Shown piece after piece: positions 28,648 through 40,127 of a stretch of DNA of 64,000 nt. The notes below the pieces were generated by a model. It worked only from the letters and a program-made list of their open reading frames with translations, ran no database searches and was not told where the DNA came from. Location: assembly GCF_003290445.1 (NCBI RefSeq), contig NZ_CP021781.1, positions 62,001 to 126,000 on the forward strand, read 5' to 3'. The DNA is from Francisella adeliensis. GTDB taxonomy: Bacteria; Pseudomonadota; Gammaproteobacteria; Francisellales; Francisellaceae. The translations under genes and the position numbers were made by a program. Each line of letters starts with the position of its first letter. Position 1 is the first letter of the stretch.

Positions 28648-29901
28648 ATGGCAGAATATAAAAATTACACGCTAAATTTTGGTCCAGTGCATCCCGCAGC
28701 ACATGGTGTTTTAAGGCTTATTTTAGAGCTTGATGGTGAAAGTGTTGTTCGAGCGGATCCTCATGTTGGATTGTTGCATAGAGGGACAGAAAAATTAGCT
28801 GAATTTAAGCCGTATAATCAGAGTATTGGTTATATGGATAGGCTTGATTATGTTTCGATGATGTGTAATGAACACTCATATGTTATGGCAATAGAAAAGC
28901 TGCTTGAATTAGAGGTTCCTGAAAGAGCTCAGTATATAAGAGTAATGTTTGCAGAAATGACGCGTATTTTGAATCATCTTCTATGGGCAGCGGCTTGTGG
29001 TATTGATTTAGGGGCTATGACTGTGTTTCTATATGCTTTTAGAATTAGAGAAGATCTTTTTGATTGTTATGAGGCTGTTTCTGGCGCTAGAATGCATGCT
29101 GCTTACTTCAGACCAGGGGGTGTTGCAAGAGACTTGCCAACACAGATGCCTCAATATAAAGAAAGTAGATTCTCAAGCAAAAGAAAGACTAAAAAATTAA
29201 ACAAGCAACGCGATGGAAGTATGCTTGATTTCTTAGATAGGTTTGTCGTTGATTTTGAGAAATCTTTAGATGAGATAGATACTCTACTTACAGATAATCG
29301 TCTTTGGAAGCAAAGAAATGTTGATATTGGTGTTGTGACTGCTGAGCGTGCAAAAGAGCTTGGTTTTACAGGTCCAATGCTTAGAGCTAGTGGAGTTGAG
29401 TGGGATCTTAGAAGAAATCAGCCGTATGAGGTTTATGGTAAGCTAGATTTTGATATTCCTGTGGGTGCCAATGGTGACTGCTACGACAGATACTTGGTTA
29501 GAATGGCAGAAATGCGTGAGTCAAACAAAATCATTAAGCAATGTGTTGATTGGTTAAGAGCCAATCCTGGTATTGTATTGTCTGAAAACCATAAAGTGAC
29601 ACCACCAAGAAGAAATTCTATGAAGAATGATATGGAAGAGTTGATTCATCACTTTAAGCATTTCTCAGAAGGATACTGTACTCCTGAAGGTGAAGTTTAT
29701 CTTGGAACAGAGCATCCAAAGGGTGAGTTTGGGGTATATATAAAATCAGATGGTGCAAATAAGCCTTATAGGTTGAAAATGAGAGCACCAGGTTTTGCAC
29801 ATATTAGTGCGTTAGACGAGATGTTGTCAGGGCATATGCTAGCAGATGCTCCAGCTATGATCTCAACGATAGATGTAGTGTTTGGTGATGTGGATAGGTA
29901 G
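28648..29901 (+). CDS. nuoD: NADH-quinone oxidoreductase subunit D
   Basis: A 417-aa 49-kDa-type subunit. The N terminus has [15 protein letters not shown] and [14 protein letters not shown], which line the quinone cavity with NuoB. The C terminus ends in the conserved DVVFGDVDR. It retains the [NiFe]-hydrogenase-like fold without the metal Cys. A basic insert ([14 protein letters not shown], about 178-191) is conspicuous. Confidence 0.97.
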   Translation: MAEYKNYTLNFGPVHPAAHGVLRLILELDGESVVRADPHVGLLHRGTEKLAEFKPYNQSIGYMDRLDYVSMMCNEHSYVMAIEKLLELEVPERAQYIRVMFAEMTRILNHLLWAAACGIDLGAMTVFLYAFRIREDLFDCYEAVSGARMHAAYFRPGGVARDLPTQMPQYKESRFSSKRKTKKLNKQRDGSMLDFLDRFVVDFEKSLDEIDTLLTDNRLWKQRNVDIGVVTAERAKELGFTGPMLRASGVEWDLRRNQPYEVYGKLDFDIPVGANGDCYDRYLVRMAEMRESNKIIKQCVDWLRANPGIVLSENHKVTPPRRNSMKNDMEELIHHFKHFSEGYCTPEGEVYLGTEHPKGEFGVYIKSDGANKPYRLKMRAPGFAHISALDEMLSGHMLADAPAMISTIDVVFGDVDR

Positions 29902-29907
29902 GAAAAG

Positions 29908-30396
29908 ATGTCTTTAGTAAAATTAATATCGCCAGAAGCGAAAGAAAATATAGATAGGGTTTTAGCGAAATTCCCTGAAGATCAAAAAAAATCAGCAATA
30001 CTAGAGGGTTTGCATATACTGCAGGATGAAAATGGTGGTTTTTTAACTGATGATTTGCAAACTGCATTAGCTGAATATCTTGGTGTAAGTAAAGTTGATG
30101 TATATGAAGTTTCTACATTTTATTGTATGTATGATTTAAAGCCTGTTGGTAGGCATAAATTAAATGTATGTACAAATGTATCTTGTATGCTTAATGGTGC
30201 GTATGAGCTTTTGACTCATATTGAAAAAAGACTTGGAGTAAAACCAGGTGAGACTACGAAAGATGGCAGAATAACTTTGAAAGAGGTTGAATGTCAGGGA
30301 GCTTGTTGTGGTTCACCAATGCTTGAAGTTGATAAAGTTTTTTATGAAAACTTAACTATAGAAAAAGTGAATCAAATAATAGATTCTTTGGAGTAG
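29908..30396 (+). CDS. nuoE: NADH-quinone oxidoreductase subunit E
   Basis: A 162-aa thioredoxin-like 24-kDa subunit. The 2Fe-2S (N1a) ligands are in [10 protein letters not shown] and [12 protein letters not shown]. It works with NuoF and NuoG in NADH oxidation. It starts 6 bp after nuoD with a GGAAAAG-type ribosome site. Confidence 0.97.
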   Translation: MSLVKLISPEAKENIDRVLAKFPEDQKKSAILEGLHILQDENGGFLTDDLQTALAEYLGVSKVDVYEVSTFYCMYDLKPVGRHKLNVCTNVSCMLNGAYELLTHIEKRLGVKPGETTKDGRITLKEVECQGACCGSPMLEVDKVFYENLTIEKVNQIIDSLE

Positions 30397-30401
30397 TTGA
30401 A

Positions 30402-31676
30402 ATGGCAAATGAAGTTTGTTTTCGTACGCTGCACTTAGATAAGCCTTATAGTTTAGAGGCTTATTTGTCTGTAGGCGGATATTCTTATTGGAATAAAATT
30501 ATATCTGAAAAAATTTCACCAGAGATAATAATAGACGAATTAAAAAAGTCTGGTCTTAGAGGTCGTGGTGGTGCTGGTTTCCCAACAGGTTTGAAATGGA
30601 GCTTTATGCCCCGTAGTATGCCTGGTCAAAAGTATGTGGTTTGTAACTCAGATGAGGGTGAACCTGGTACTTGTAAAGATAGAGAGATTTTACGCAACAA
30701 TCCACACCAACTTATAGAAGGTATGGCTATAGCCGGTTATGTAGTTGGCGCAACTAAAGGTTATAATTACACTCGAGGTGAGTTTTATGAGCCGATAGAA
30801 AGGTTTGAGGATGCTTTAAGAGAAGCTTATTCTGCAGGTCTTTTAGGTGAAAACATCAAATCTTCAGGAATATCTTTTGATTTGTATTCTGCTATAGGAG
30901 CAGGTGCTTATATCTGTGGTGAAGAGACAGCTCTTTTAGAGTCTCTAGAAGGTAAAAAAGGTCGTCCAAGGTTTAAACCTCCATTCCCTGCATTTGTAGG
31001 ATTGTATGGTAAGCCAACAAATATCAATAATACAGAAACATTTGCGTCAGTGCCGGCTATTTTACAGCATGGTGGTGAATGGTTTAGTAAGCTTGGAACA
31101 GAGAAAAGTGGCGGAACGAAGCTTTTTTGTATCTCAGGACATGTGGTAAATCAACGCGTGATGGAAATAAGTCTTGGTACTCCGTTTACAGAAGTTTTAG
31201 AGATGTGTGGCGGTGTGCGTAATGGCAATAAAATTAAAGCAGTTATACCAGGTGGTAGCTCATCAAAAATCTTAACAGGTGAAGAAATGCTTGGCGTTAA
31301 TATGGATTATGAGTCTATAGCCGCTGCAGGTTCTATGCTTGGGTCGGGTGCTGTAGTTGTGCTAGATGAAACTGTTTGTATGGTAAAAACACTTGCTAGA
31401 TTAGCAGAGTTTTATTATGAAGAGTCGTGTGGGCAGTGTACACCGTGCCGTGAAGGTACTGGTTGGTTAGCTCGTACGCTTCACCGTATAATTGATGGTG
31501 ATGGCAAGTTAGACGATATTGATACTCTTACACGAGTAGCAACAAATATCGAAGGTAACACTATTTGTGGACTTGGTGATGCTGCAGCATGGCCGGTACA
31601 GAGTTATATTCAAAAGTTTAGACATGAGTTTGAGTATATGATTGAGAATAGTGGTAAAAGTATCGTGGATCAATAG
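30402..31676 (+). CDS. nuoF: NADH-quinone oxidoreductase subunit F
   Basis: A 424-aa 51-kDa subunit. [16 protein letters not shown] is the NADH/FMN-binding loop, [14 protein letters not shown] follows, and [14 protein letters not shown] plus NTICGLGDA hold the N3 4Fe-4S ligands. It takes electrons from NADH at the tip of the peripheral arm. Confidence 0.98.
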   Translation: MANEVCFRTLHLDKPYSLEAYLSVGGYSYWNKIISEKISPEIIIDELKKSGLRGRGGAGFPTGLKWSFMPRSMPGQKYVVCNSDEGEPGTCKDREILRNNPHQLIEGMAIAGYVVGATKGYNYTRGEFYEPIERFEDALREAYSAGLLGENIKSSGISFDLYSAIGAGAYICGEETALLESLEGKKGRPRFKPPFPAFVGLYGKPTNINNTETFASVPAILQHGGEWFSKLGTEKSGGTKLFCISGHVVNQRVMEISLGTPFTEVLEMCGGVRNGNKIKAVIPGGSSSKILTGEEMLGVNMDYESIAAAGSMLGSGAVVVLDETVCMVKTLARLAEFYYEESCGQCTPCREGTGWLARTLHRIIDGDGKLDDIDTLTRVATNIEGNTICGLGDAAAWPVQSYIQKFRHEFEYMIENSGKSIVDQ

Positions 31677-31695
31677 TTGATTGGAGTAGGTTTCA

Positions 31696-34062
31696 GTGTC
31701 AGACAATAAAGAATCCAAAAAAATAAATATCGAGATTGATGGTAAAAGCTTTGAAGCTGAACCTAATCAGTCAATAATACAAATAGCAGATGCTAATGGT
31801 ATCTACATACCTAGATTTTGCTATCATAAAAAACTATCTGTAGCAGCAAACTGCCGCATGTGTTTAGTAGATGTTGAGGGTGCAAGGCGTGCATCACCTG
31901 CATGCGCTACTCCAGTAATGGAGGGCATGAAGGTTAAAACTCGCTCAGAAACTGCTTTACAGATGCAAAAAGATGTGATGGAGTTTTTGCTTATAAACCA
32001 TCCGCTTGATTGTCCAATATGTGATCAAGGTGGTGAGTGTGAGCTGCAAGATATAGCGATGGGTTACGGTAAAACGACATCTGACTATAAAGAGTCCAAA
32101 AGAGCAGTTCCAGATCCAGGTCTAGGTTCTCTTATTGCTACAGACATGACAAGATGTATATTATGTACTCGTTGTGTGCGTTTTGGAGAAGAGGTCGCAG
32201 GTGTAAAAGAGCTGGGTGTAATGGGTCGCGGAGATAATTCGGAGATTAGTACTTATATTGCTGGGGATATGGTTGACTCTGAAGTGTCTGGAAATGTTAT
32301 TGATTTGTGTCCAGTCGGAGCACTTACTTCTAAGCCTTTTAGATTCAAAGCAAGACCTTGGGAATTAAAACAATTTCCTGCAACTTCAGGTGGAGATGCT
32401 TTAGCTGTTGATTTGGATGCTCATGTGTATCGAGATAAGTTGATCCGTGTAGTTCCAAGAGAAAGTGAAATTACTGGAACTTGGATAGCAGATAGAGACA
32501 GATTTGAATACACTGGACTATACAGTGAAGATAGAATCCAAAAACCAATGATTAAGAAATCAGGTGATTGGGTTGATGTGTCTTGGGAAGAGGCTTTGGA
32601 TTTTGTTAAAGTTGCTATCGAAAAAACTAAAGAGCAAGATGGAGCGGAGGCAATATCAGCTATAGTTTCTGAAACAGGTACTTCAGAAGAAATGTTTTTA
32701 ATGAAAAAACTTTTAGCAAGTATCGGTTCAACCAATATTGATGCTAGAGTTAGACAAAATGCAGATACCTCAGGTGTAAGCTCTGGTAAGGGGTTAAGCT
32801 GTTCATTAGAAGATATCGAAAACAGTGATTATATCTTGGTATTTGGTTCTAATATAAGAAAAGAATATCCACTAGTTAATGTAGCAATTAAAAAGGCTGT
32901 AGATAATAATAAAGCTAGGGTGGCAGCATGGAATGTTTGCAACTACGACTTTAACTATGATGTTGATCAGATTGAGTATGCTGCAGATAATGTTATTTAT
33001 ATTGCACTATCTTTGTTAAAAGCTATTTTTGTGCGTTCAAATATAGCTTACGGTGAGTTAGATGAGCTTTTACGTAAAGTTGATCCAGTTGCTCAAGTAA
33101 GAGAGGTAGCTGATAGAATCATAGCGGCAGATAATCCAAAGATTTTTATAGGTCAAGACATTATTGGTAACTCTGCTTTCGAAACTGTGTTTGATATATT
33201 TTCTATTTTAGAGAAAGTGGCTAACATTAAAGGTGGCTTTTTAGCAACTAATGTAAACTCTATAGCTGCTGATAGGATTTTAAGTTCATCTAAATCAGAC
33301 TTTAGTACTTATAAGTGCTTAAACTCTCAGACTAAAACGAAGCTTCTTTTGACTGCTCATACAGAGCTGGCGGCAGATAGTGTTTATGGTGAAGAGCAAC
33401 TTAGAAAAGCAATGGATAGTATAGATGTCGTTGTATCTTTTACATCATTTGCAGATAAGTTCACAAAAGATACTTCGGATATAATAATACCAGTTTCGAC
33501 TCATTATGAGACACAAGGTAGTTTCATTGATATGTTTGGTAATGTTCGTAAGTTTGATAAAGCTGTTAAGCCGTATGCTGAAAATAAGGAGTTATGGAGA
33601 ATATTACGTGTATTAGGTAATCTTTTAGGATTAGATGACTTTGATTATAATGCTATATCAGAAGTTACTGAAGATGCTTATCAAACAAGAGCGCGCGTAA
33701 GTCATAATCATATTACAAAGATATTAAATGCGAATCTAGATATTCAGAAAGAGATAGCTTTTGTTGTATCTAACCCAATGTATGATTCGACAAGTCTTCT
33801 TAGAAGATCTAAACCATTACAGCTTACAAAAGATGCTCAAAGATTTAAAGGTGTTAGAATTTCTCAAGAGTTTGCTGATGAGCTGGGTTTAAAAAAGCAA
33901 ACTGGTAAAATCAAAGTTTATAACATAGACAATGATATTGAGCTTGATGTAACTGTTGACGAGTCTCTTCAAGCAAAGAACTTTTTAATACCACGTAAGT
34001 TGGTTAAAGATATATTGTTTGCCGATAACACGACTTTTAAACCTTTAGAAGGAGGAGAATAA
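31696..34062 (+). CDS. nuoG: NADH-quinone oxidoreductase subunit G (GTG start)
   Basis: A 788-aa 75-kDa subunit that starts with GTG. N-terminal 2Fe-2S ferredoxin motifs are in [18 protein letters not shown] and PACATPV. The His/Cys 4Fe-4S motif [11 protein letters not shown] and [10 protein letters not shown] with CPVGAL follow. The C-terminal molybdopterin-oxidoreductase-like domain shows no obvious cofactor site, as usual for NuoG. It is preceded by GGAGTAGG. Confidence 0.97.
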   Translation: MSDNKESKKINIEIDGKSFEAEPNQSIIQIADANGIYIPRFCYHKKLSVAANCRMCLVDVEGARRASPACATPVMEGMKVKTRSETALQMQKDVMEFLLINHPLDCPICDQGGECELQDIAMGYGKTTSDYKESKRAVPDPGLGSLIATDMTRCILCTRCVRFGEEVAGVKELGVMGRGDNSEISTYIAGDMVDSEVSGNVIDLCPVGALTSKPFRFKARPWELKQFPATSGGDALAVDLDAHVYRDKLIRVVPRESEITGTWIADRDRFEYTGLYSEDRIQKPMIKKSGDWVDVSWEEALDFVKVAIEKTKEQDGAEAISAIVSETGTSEEMFLMKKLLASIGSTNIDARVRQNADTSGVSSGKGLSCSLEDIENSDYILVFGSNIRKEYPLVNVAIKKAVDNNKARVAAWNVCNYDFNYDVDQIEYAADNVIYIALSLLKAIFVRSNIAYGELDELLRKVDPVAQVREVADRIIAADNPKIFIGQDIIGNSAFETVFDIFSILEKVANIKGGFLATNVNSIAADRILSSSKSDFSTYKCLNSQTKTKLLLTAHTELAADSVYGEEQLRKAMDSIDVVVSFTSFADKFTKDTSDIIIPVSTHYETQGSFIDMFGNVRKFDKAVKPYAENKELWRILRVLGNLLGLDDFDYNAISEVTEDAYQTRARVSHNHITKILNANLDIQKEIAFVVSNPMYDSTSLLRRSKPLQLTKDAQRFKGVRISQEFADELGLKKQTGKIKVYNIDNDIELDVTVDESLQAKNFLIPRKLVKDILFADNTTFKPLEGGE

Positions 34063-34063
34063 T

Positions 34064-35074
34064 ATGCTGACATATATTCTTTGGATAGCTCTTTATTCTT
34101 TGCTTATTATAATTCCTTTGATTTTAGTTGTTGCCTATTACACATATGCTGAACGAAAAGTGATTGGTTATATGCAGGACCGCTTAGGCCCAAATAGAGT
34201 AGGTGCTTTTGGTTTGTTGCAGCCAATTATGGATGCTTTAAAGCTTTTTTTGAAAGAGATAATCGTACCGACAAATTCAAATAGATATTTGTTTTTTATA
34301 GCTCCAATATTAGCATTTGCTCCTGCTTATGCTGCTTGGGCTGTAATACCATTTGCACCAGGAGTTGTACTTTCAGATATGAATTTGGGTCTGCTTTATA
34401 TATTGGCGATGACATCTTTTTCTATATATGGAATTGTAATCGCTGGTTGGGCATCAAACAGTAAATACTCTCTTTTCGGTGCTTTAAGAGCAGGGGCTCA
34501 AGTTATATCTTATGAGTTAGCAATGGGTTTTGCAGTTGTAGGTGTTGTTATAGCTTCAGGATCTATGGGAATTACTGGAATTATTGATTCTCAAAGTGGC
34601 GGAATTTGGCATTGGTTCTTTATACCGTTATTCCCTTTATTTATCGTTTACTTCATATCAGGCTTAGCTGAGACAAACCGTGCGCCATTTGATGTGGTGG
34701 AAGGTGAGTCTGAGATTGTTGCTGGTCACCATATTGAGTATACAGGTTCGAGATTTGCATTATTCTTTTTAGCAGAGTATGCAAACATGATTTTGATAAG
34801 TATTTTGACGGCAATTATGTTTTTGGGAGGTTGGCATTCACCGTTTGAAGCCACTCCTTTACAAAGCCTGTTTGACTGGGTTCCAGCAACAGTGTGGTTG
34901 TTTGGCAAAACAGGTATATTTATGTTTATGTTTTTATGGATAAGAGCTACTTACCCAAGATACAGATATGACCAAATTATGCGTTTAGGTTGGAAAATAT
35001 TTATACCACTTACATTTGTATGGGTTGTTGTCGTTGCCTGCATGGTAAGATTTGGTCTAGGACCTTGGTGGTAA
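34064..35074 (+). CDS. nuoH: NADH-quinone oxidoreductase subunit H
   Basis: A 336-aa membrane subunit with about eight helices. [20 protein letters not shown] and [15 protein letters not shown] are the family signatures; the second forms part of the quinone tunnel. It starts 1 bp after nuoG, with GGAGGAG overlapping the nuoG end. Confidence 0.98.
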   Translation: MLTYILWIALYSLLIIIPLILVVAYYTYAERKVIGYMQDRLGPNRVGAFGLLQPIMDALKLFLKEIIVPTNSNRYLFFIAPILAFAPAYAAWAVIPFAPGVVLSDMNLGLLYILAMTSFSIYGIVIAGWASNSKYSLFGALRAGAQVISYELAMGFAVVGVVIASGSMGITGIIDSQSGGIWHWFFIPLFPLFIVYFISGLAETNRAPFDVVEGESEIVAGHHIEYTGSRFALFFLAEYANMILISILTAIMFLGGWHSPFEATPLQSLFDWVPATVWLFGKTGIFMFMFLWIRATYPRYRYDQIMRLGWKIFIPLTFVWVVVVACMVRFGLGPWW

Positions 35075-35083
35075 GAGGAAGAT

Positions 35084-35575
35084 ATGATGGGAAATATTAA
35101 GAATTTTTTTAAAACCTTTCTTTTATGGGAGCTATTAAAAGGCTTAACTGTAACAGGAAAGCATTTTTTTACGAGAAAAGTTACAGTGCAATATCCAGAT
35201 GAGAAAACACCTATTTCAAATAGATTTAGAGGGCTTCATGCCCTTAGGCGCTATGATAATGGTGAAGAAAGATGTATTGCGTGTAAACTATGCGAGGTAG
35301 TATGTCCAGCGTTAGCGATTACTATCGAATCAACAGAGAGAGAAGATGGTTCAAGAAGAACATCTAGCTATGAGATAGATTTGTTTAAATGTATCTTCTG
35401 TGGTTTCTGTGAAGAGTCTTGTCCAGTTGATTCAATTGTTGAAACTGATATTTTAGAGTATCACTTTGAAGAGCGTGGTGAAAATATTATGACTAAAGCA
35501 AAATTGCTAGCAGTAGGTGATAAGTATGAACCTCAAATAGCAGCAGCAAGATTGCAAGATAAGGATTTTAGGTAG
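35084..35575 (+). CDS. nuoI: NADH-quinone oxidoreductase subunit I
   Basis: A 163-aa ferredoxin-like subunit with two 4Fe-4S motifs: [16 protein letters not shown] and [16 protein letters not shown] (clusters N6a and N6b). Two adjacent ATG codons (35084, 35087) are possible starts; GAGGAAG upstream fits either. Confidence 0.97.
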   Translation: MMGNIKNFFKTFLLWELLKGLTVTGKHFFTRKVTVQYPDEKTPISNRFRGLHALRRYDNGEERCIACKLCEVVCPALAITIESTEREDGSRRTSSYEIDLFKCIFCGFCEESCPVDSIVETDILEYHFEERGENIMTKAKLLAVGDKYEPQIAAARLQDKDFR

Positions 35576-35579
35576 TAGT

Positions 35580-36179
35580 ATGGCAGTTACAGATATTTTA
35601 TTTTATATTTTTGCATCACTAGCTATTATATCTGCATTAGTGTTAGTGTTAAGTGGTAATCCGGTTAACTCAGTAATTGCAATGATATTCACATTCGTGC
35701 TTACTGCAGGTGTTTGGATTATATTTCAGCAAGTGTATTTAGCATTACTACTAATCGTAGTGTATGTTGGTGCTGTACTTGTAATGTTTTTGTTCGTGGT
35801 CTTTATGCTTGATTTGCATACTGAAAAACAGGGCAGAATAGGTAGATTTTTTTATGCCTTAGCTGCTGTTATAGTTTGTGCTATTTTTGCGACAATTATA
35901 AGCTACGCAGTAACGCATGTGTTTGCAGGTAGTCAAATGCAAGGTGGGGTTGGTGGACTTAGAGTTATTGGTTCAGCTATGTTTAATAATAGCAACCTAT
36001 ATGTATTTGAGTTGGTTGACTTCATTCTTGTAACAGCAATGACAGCAGCAATTACTCTTACGCTAAGGGCTAAGCGAAAAGAAAATAAAACAGTCGATCC
36101 TGCTAAGCAAGTTAAAGTGCGAGCTAAAGATCGTCTGAGAATGGTTAAGATACCTAATGGAGGTGTTTCAGATGAATAG
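35580..36179 (+). CDS. nuoJ: NADH-quinone oxidoreductase subunit J
   Basis: A 199-aa membrane subunit with five helices, including the conserved [20 protein letters not shown] segment with its pi-bulge helix. The basic tail (about 165-199) is cytoplasmic. It overlaps nuoK by 8 bp. Confidence 0.96.
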   Translation: MAVTDILFYIFASLAIISALVLVLSGNPVNSVIAMIFTFVLTAGVWIIFQQVYLALLLIVVYVGAVLVMFLFVVFMLDLHTEKQGRIGRFFYALAAVIVCAIFATIISYAVTHVFAGSQMQGGVGGLRVIGSAMFNNSNLYVFELVDFILVTAMTAAITLTLRAKRKENKTVDPAKQVKVRAKDRLRMVKIPNGGVSDE

Positions 36180-36489
36180 TATTTCGGTATCAGTTACTCA
36201 TGGGCTGATTTTTAGTACGATTTTATTTGTGATAAGTGTTGCTGGGATTATCATTAATAGAAGAAATATCCTGATATTATTGATGTCTATAGAATTAATG
36301 CTTCTTGCTGTAAATACTAATTTTTTGATATTTGCAAATATGCATCAGCAACCAATGGGTGGAGTTTTTGTATTTTTCATTATGGCAGTAGCAGCTGCTG
36401 AAACAGCAATTGGCTTGGCTATAGTTGTAGCGATATTTAGAAAACGCAAAACTATTGATCTAAGTAAACTTAATACACTGAGGGGCTAG
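36172..36489 (+). CDS. nuoK: NADH-quinone oxidoreductase subunit K
   Basis: The frame opens at ATG 36157, but the ribosome site GGAGGT (36159-36164) sits 7 nt before ATG 36172, so the latter is chosen and gives 105 aa. Three helices carry the conserved Glu in [13 protein letters not shown] and the second Glu in [13 protein letters not shown]. It is part of the proton path of the membrane arm. Confidence 0.96.
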   Translation: MNSISVSVTHGLIFSTILFVISVAGIIINRRNILILLMSIELMLLAVNTNFLIFANMHQQPMGGVFVFFIMAVAAAETAIGLAIVVAIFRKRKTIDLSKLNTLRG

Positions 36490-36493
36490 GTAG

Positions 36494-38500
36494 ATGATAA
36501 TAAACAATCAAATCGCTGCCGGACTAATAGCTACTATAATTTTAGCACCAGCTTTAGGTGCGATTATAGCTGGATTTTTTGGTAAAAAAGTTAAAAATGA
36601 AGGGGTTAGCTTTTTTACGATACTGCTTTGTGGCTTGTCATTTGTATTAAGTGTTGTATTGGCTTATGGTGTATTTCATGGTGATGTTTATAGTGTAACT
36701 TACTATCAGTGGGCACCTATTTCTAATATGTTCTCATTTGATGTTGGCTTTACTGTAAACCGTATTACTGTCTATATGATGCTAATAGTTACGTTTGTTG
36801 CAACCTTAGTGCATGTATATTCTATAGGTTATATGAAAGGTGAAGATGGTTATGGTCGTTTCTTTGCCTATATATCAGGCTTTACTTTTGCAATGCTTTG
36901 TTTGGTTATGGGTAATAACTTCTTACTACTTTTCTTTGGTTGGGAAGGTGTAGGTTTGTTTTCTTATTTACTAATTGGTTTTTACTTTACGAGAGAAAAA
37001 GCAATAGTAGCTGGTCTAAGAGCATTTTTAGTTAACAGAATAGGTGATTTAGGTTTCTTGTTAGGTATTGGAGCTGTGATTCTATACACAGGTTCAGTTG
37101 ACTATACAACAGTGTTTGCTTCATTATCGGGTATTGATAATACTCAAACAATACATTTCTTAGGAATGAGCTTCAGCCCTGTAACCCTAATGTGTGTACT
37201 ACTCTTTGTTGGTGCTATGGGTAAATCTGCTCAGTTTCCACTACATTCATGGCTTGAAGGATCTATGGAAGGTCCTACACCTATATCTGCATTAATACAT
37301 GCTGCGACAATGGTTACCGCTGGTGTGTTTATGGTGGCGAGATTATCTCCAATGTTTGTGATGTCTCCTGCAGCATTAAGCTTTGTGCTTATAATAGGTG
37401 CTATTACTTGTTTGTTTATGGGACTAATAGCTATAGTTCAAACAGACATCAAGCGAGTAATTGCTTATTGTACGCTTTCTCAGCTTGGTTACATGATGGT
37501 CGCTCAAGGAGCTGGTGCATTTTCTATTGGGATGTTCCATTTGATGACTCACGCAATGTTTAAAGCATTGTTATTCTTAGCAGCTGGTTCTGTGATTGTA
37601 GCTATGCATCATGAGCAAGATATTCGCAGAATGGGTGGTCTTAAAAAATATATGCCAATAACATATTTGTGTATGTTTATTGGTTGTTGGGCTTTAGCAG
37701 CATTACCTCCATTCTCAGGTTTCTTCTCGAAAGATTTAATAATAGAAGCTGCACAAAATACGACTGTATATGGTCATCAGTTTGCATACTATATGGTACT
37801 TGCATGTGCTTTTGTAACTTCTTTCTATATTTTTAGAATGTTTTTTGTTGTTTTCCATGGCAAAGAAAGAATGTCTGATGAAGAAAAATCTCATATTAAA
37901 GAGTCGCCAATCTCAATAATTATACCGTTGATACTTTTAGCTGTTCCATCAGCTTATATTGGACAGTATTTCTTTAGTAGTATACTTTCTCAAAGTAATG
38001 GTTTATTTGGTGATACTATTACTTCATATGCTCAAGCAGGATTACATGGCATGTCTGTAACAGCTCATTTAGCTACAGAGCCTGCAATGACGAGCACTCT
38101 TTCGTATATAAAACACTCGGTGCATACTTTACCTTTCTGGTTAGCTCTAGGTGCTATGGTATCATCGTATGTGCTTTATGTTTGGTTACCAAGTATACCA
38201 AAAGCACTAGCAAAGAAAGGTTCAGGCATTGGTATTATCTACCATATATTGGTTAAGAAATATTTTATAGATACCCTTTATGATGTTGTTTTTGTGAGAG
38301 TTTTCTTATTTGTTAGTACATTTTTATGGAAAGCTATAGATATATTTATAATTGACAAAACAGTAGTGCACGGTACTTCTAATTTAATTTACCAGACAGG
38401 TGATAACTTTAGAAAAGTACAACGAGGCTATTTATTTGATTACGCATTTGTGATGATAGTAGGTGTGCTACTATTCATGATTTTGCTGATATTGGTTTAG
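36494..38500 (+). CDS. nuoL: NADH-quinone oxidoreductase subunit L
   Basis: A 668-aa antiporter-like subunit, a little longer than the E. coli protein. It has FFGWEGVGLFSYLLIGFY (proton-path Glu), the lysine-bearing FVGAMGKSAQFPLHSWLEG, and LIHAATMVTAGVF. The C-terminal 120 residues form the lateral helix and the last membrane helix. It is the distal proton pump unit. Confidence 0.98.
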   Translation: MIINNQIAAGLIATIILAPALGAIIAGFFGKKVKNEGVSFFTILLCGLSFVLSVVLAYGVFHGDVYSVTYYQWAPISNMFSFDVGFTVNRITVYMMLIVTFVATLVHVYSIGYMKGEDGYGRFFAYISGFTFAMLCLVMGNNFLLLFFGWEGVGLFSYLLIGFYFTREKAIVAGLRAFLVNRIGDLGFLLGIGAVILYTGSVDYTTVFASLSGIDNTQTIHFLGMSFSPVTLMCVLLFVGAMGKSAQFPLHSWLEGSMEGPTPISALIHAATMVTAGVFMVARLSPMFVMSPAALSFVLIIGAITCLFMGLIAIVQTDIKRVIAYCTLSQLGYMMVAQGAGAFSIGMFHLMTHAMFKALLFLAAGSVIVAMHHEQDIRRMGGLKKYMPITYLCMFIGCWALAALPPFSGFFSKDLIIEAAQNTTVYGHQFAYYMVLACAFVTSFYIFRMFFVVFHGKERMSDEEKSHIKESPISIIIPLILLAVPSAYIGQYFFSSILSQSNGLFGDTITSYAQAGLHGMSVTAHLATEPAMTSTLSYIKHSVHTLPFWLALGAMVSSYVLYVWLPSIPKALAKKGSGIGIIYHILVKKYFIDTLYDVVFVRVFLFVSTFLWKAIDIFIIDKTVVHGTSNLIYQTGDNFRKVQRGYLFDYAFVMIVGVLLFMILLILV

Positions 38501-38521
38501 GCGAGAGGATAATTTTATATT

Positions 38522-40111
38522 ATGAATTTAGGTAGTTATTTATTAAGTTTAATAATCTGGATGCCAATAGTCGGTGGTTTTGTTGTTTTAGCAACCAGAA
38601 CAAAAGAACAGCATGGTGATGCAGCTAGATGGGTAGCATTAGTATTTAGTGTTCTTACTGTAGCATTATGTATTCCGCTAGTCACATCTTTTGATTCATC
38701 TAGTTCGGCAATGCAATTTAAAGAATCAATAGAGTGGTTTACAGTATTTGGCAAACATAGTGTTTATTATGGTCTTGGAGTTGATGGTTTCTCTGTATTG
38801 TTTATAGTACTTACGTCATTTGCGACACTTGTGATTGTTCTTGCTGCATGGACTTCCATTACTGTTAAAGTTAGACAATATATGGCAATATTTCTAATCA
38901 CTTGCGGTCTAACAAATGGAGTATTTTGTGCGACTGACTCTATACTTTATTATGTTTTTTGGGAAGCTTTGCTTATCCCAACTTGTTTAGGTATCGGTAT
39001 TTGGGGTGGCAAAAATAAAGCTTATGCTGCGACAAAGTACTTTATGTATACATTTTTTGGTTCAGTATTTTTATTAGCGGCTATTTTATTTTTACAAACA
39101 AAAGTCGCTGCAACATCTCCAGCAGCACTAGTAAATATTGATACTTACTCAATACAAAACTTTATTGCTTGGGCAACACATTCAAGTACATTGGCAGACA
39201 CAGTTAAATTCACGCTTTCTGCTCAATGGTTAATATTTGGTGCGTTCTTCTTAGCATTTGCAGTTAAGATTCCTATGTGGCCATTTCATTCATGGTTACC
39301 AGACGCTCACTCAGAGGCTCCTGCAGGAGGTTCAGTGATTCTAGCAGCACTTATGCTGAAGCTTGGAGCTTACGGTTTCTTGAGGTTTGCAATTCCAATG
39401 CTACCAGAGGTTACAGCGTCACTTGAATATGTACTAATTACTATGTCATTAATTGCGATAGTATATGTTGGTGTAGTTGCAGTAGCACAGACTGATGTCA
39501 AAAGGCTTATTGCATATTCATCTATTTCGCATATGGGATTAGTGACTTTAGGCTTATTCTCAATCTTTATATTAAAAAATGCTGATCCTCTTTTAGGCAC
39601 AACTCATGCGCAAATGGCTCTTCAAGGAGCAGTGTTTCAGATGATTGCACATGCGTTTTCATCTGGTGGTATGTTTATAGGTATAGGTTTCTTATATTTA
39701 AGAATGAATACTCGTGAAATAGCTGATTTTTCAGGTGTAGCCAAGGCAATGCCAATTTTTGCAGCATTTTTCTTACTATTCTGTATGGCCAATGTTGGGT
39801 TACCAGGTACAAGTGGCTTTGTTGGTGAGTTTATGATCTTGTTGGCAGTTTTTCAGTACTCGCCATTAATTGCTTTAATAGCTGGATTAACCTTAGTTAT
39901 AGCACCAATTTATACGCTGTGGATGTATAAAAGAGTCTTCTTTGGAGAGGTAACTTCTAGTAAAGTCTCTTCACTAACGGATTTAAATAAAATGGAATTA
40001 TTAGTATTTATGATACTAGCGGTGCCAACACTAGTGTTTGGTCTTTATCCTGAGCCGATTTTGCAGCTTTCATCAGCAGCTTCGGCACATATTGTTGGTT
40101 TATCTCTATAG
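38522..40111 (+). CDS. nuoM: NADH-quinone oxidoreductase subunit M
   Basis: A 529-aa antiporter-like subunit with about 14 helices. YVFWEALLIPTCLGIG carries the essential Glu. AVKIPMWPFHSWLPDAHSEA and AQTDVKRLIAYSSISHMG follow. It pumps protons in the middle of the membrane arm. Confidence 0.98.
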   Translation: MNLGSYLLSLIIWMPIVGGFVVLATRTKEQHGDAARWVALVFSVLTVALCIPLVTSFDSSSSAMQFKESIEWFTVFGKHSVYYGLGVDGFSVLFIVLTSFATLVIVLAAWTSITVKVRQYMAIFLITCGLTNGVFCATDSILYYVFWEALLIPTCLGIGIWGGKNKAYAATKYFMYTFFGSVFLLAAILFLQTKVAATSPAALVNIDTYSIQNFIAWATHSSTLADTVKFTLSAQWLIFGAFFLAFAVKIPMWPFHSWLPDAHSEAPAGGSVILAALMLKLGAYGFLRFAIPMLPEVTASLEYVLITMSLIAIVYVGVVAVAQTDVKRLIAYSSISHMGLVTLGLFSIFILKNADPLLGTTHAQMALQGAVFQMIAHAFSSGGMFIGIGFLYLRMNTREIADFSGVAKAMPIFAAFFLLFCMANVGLPGTSGFVGEFMILLAVFQYSPLIALIAGLTLVIAPIYTLWMYKRVFFGEVTSSKVSSLTDLNKMELLVFMILAVPTLVFGLYPEPILQLSSAASAHIVGLSL

Positions 40112-40127
40112 GATGGTGTTTTAGATT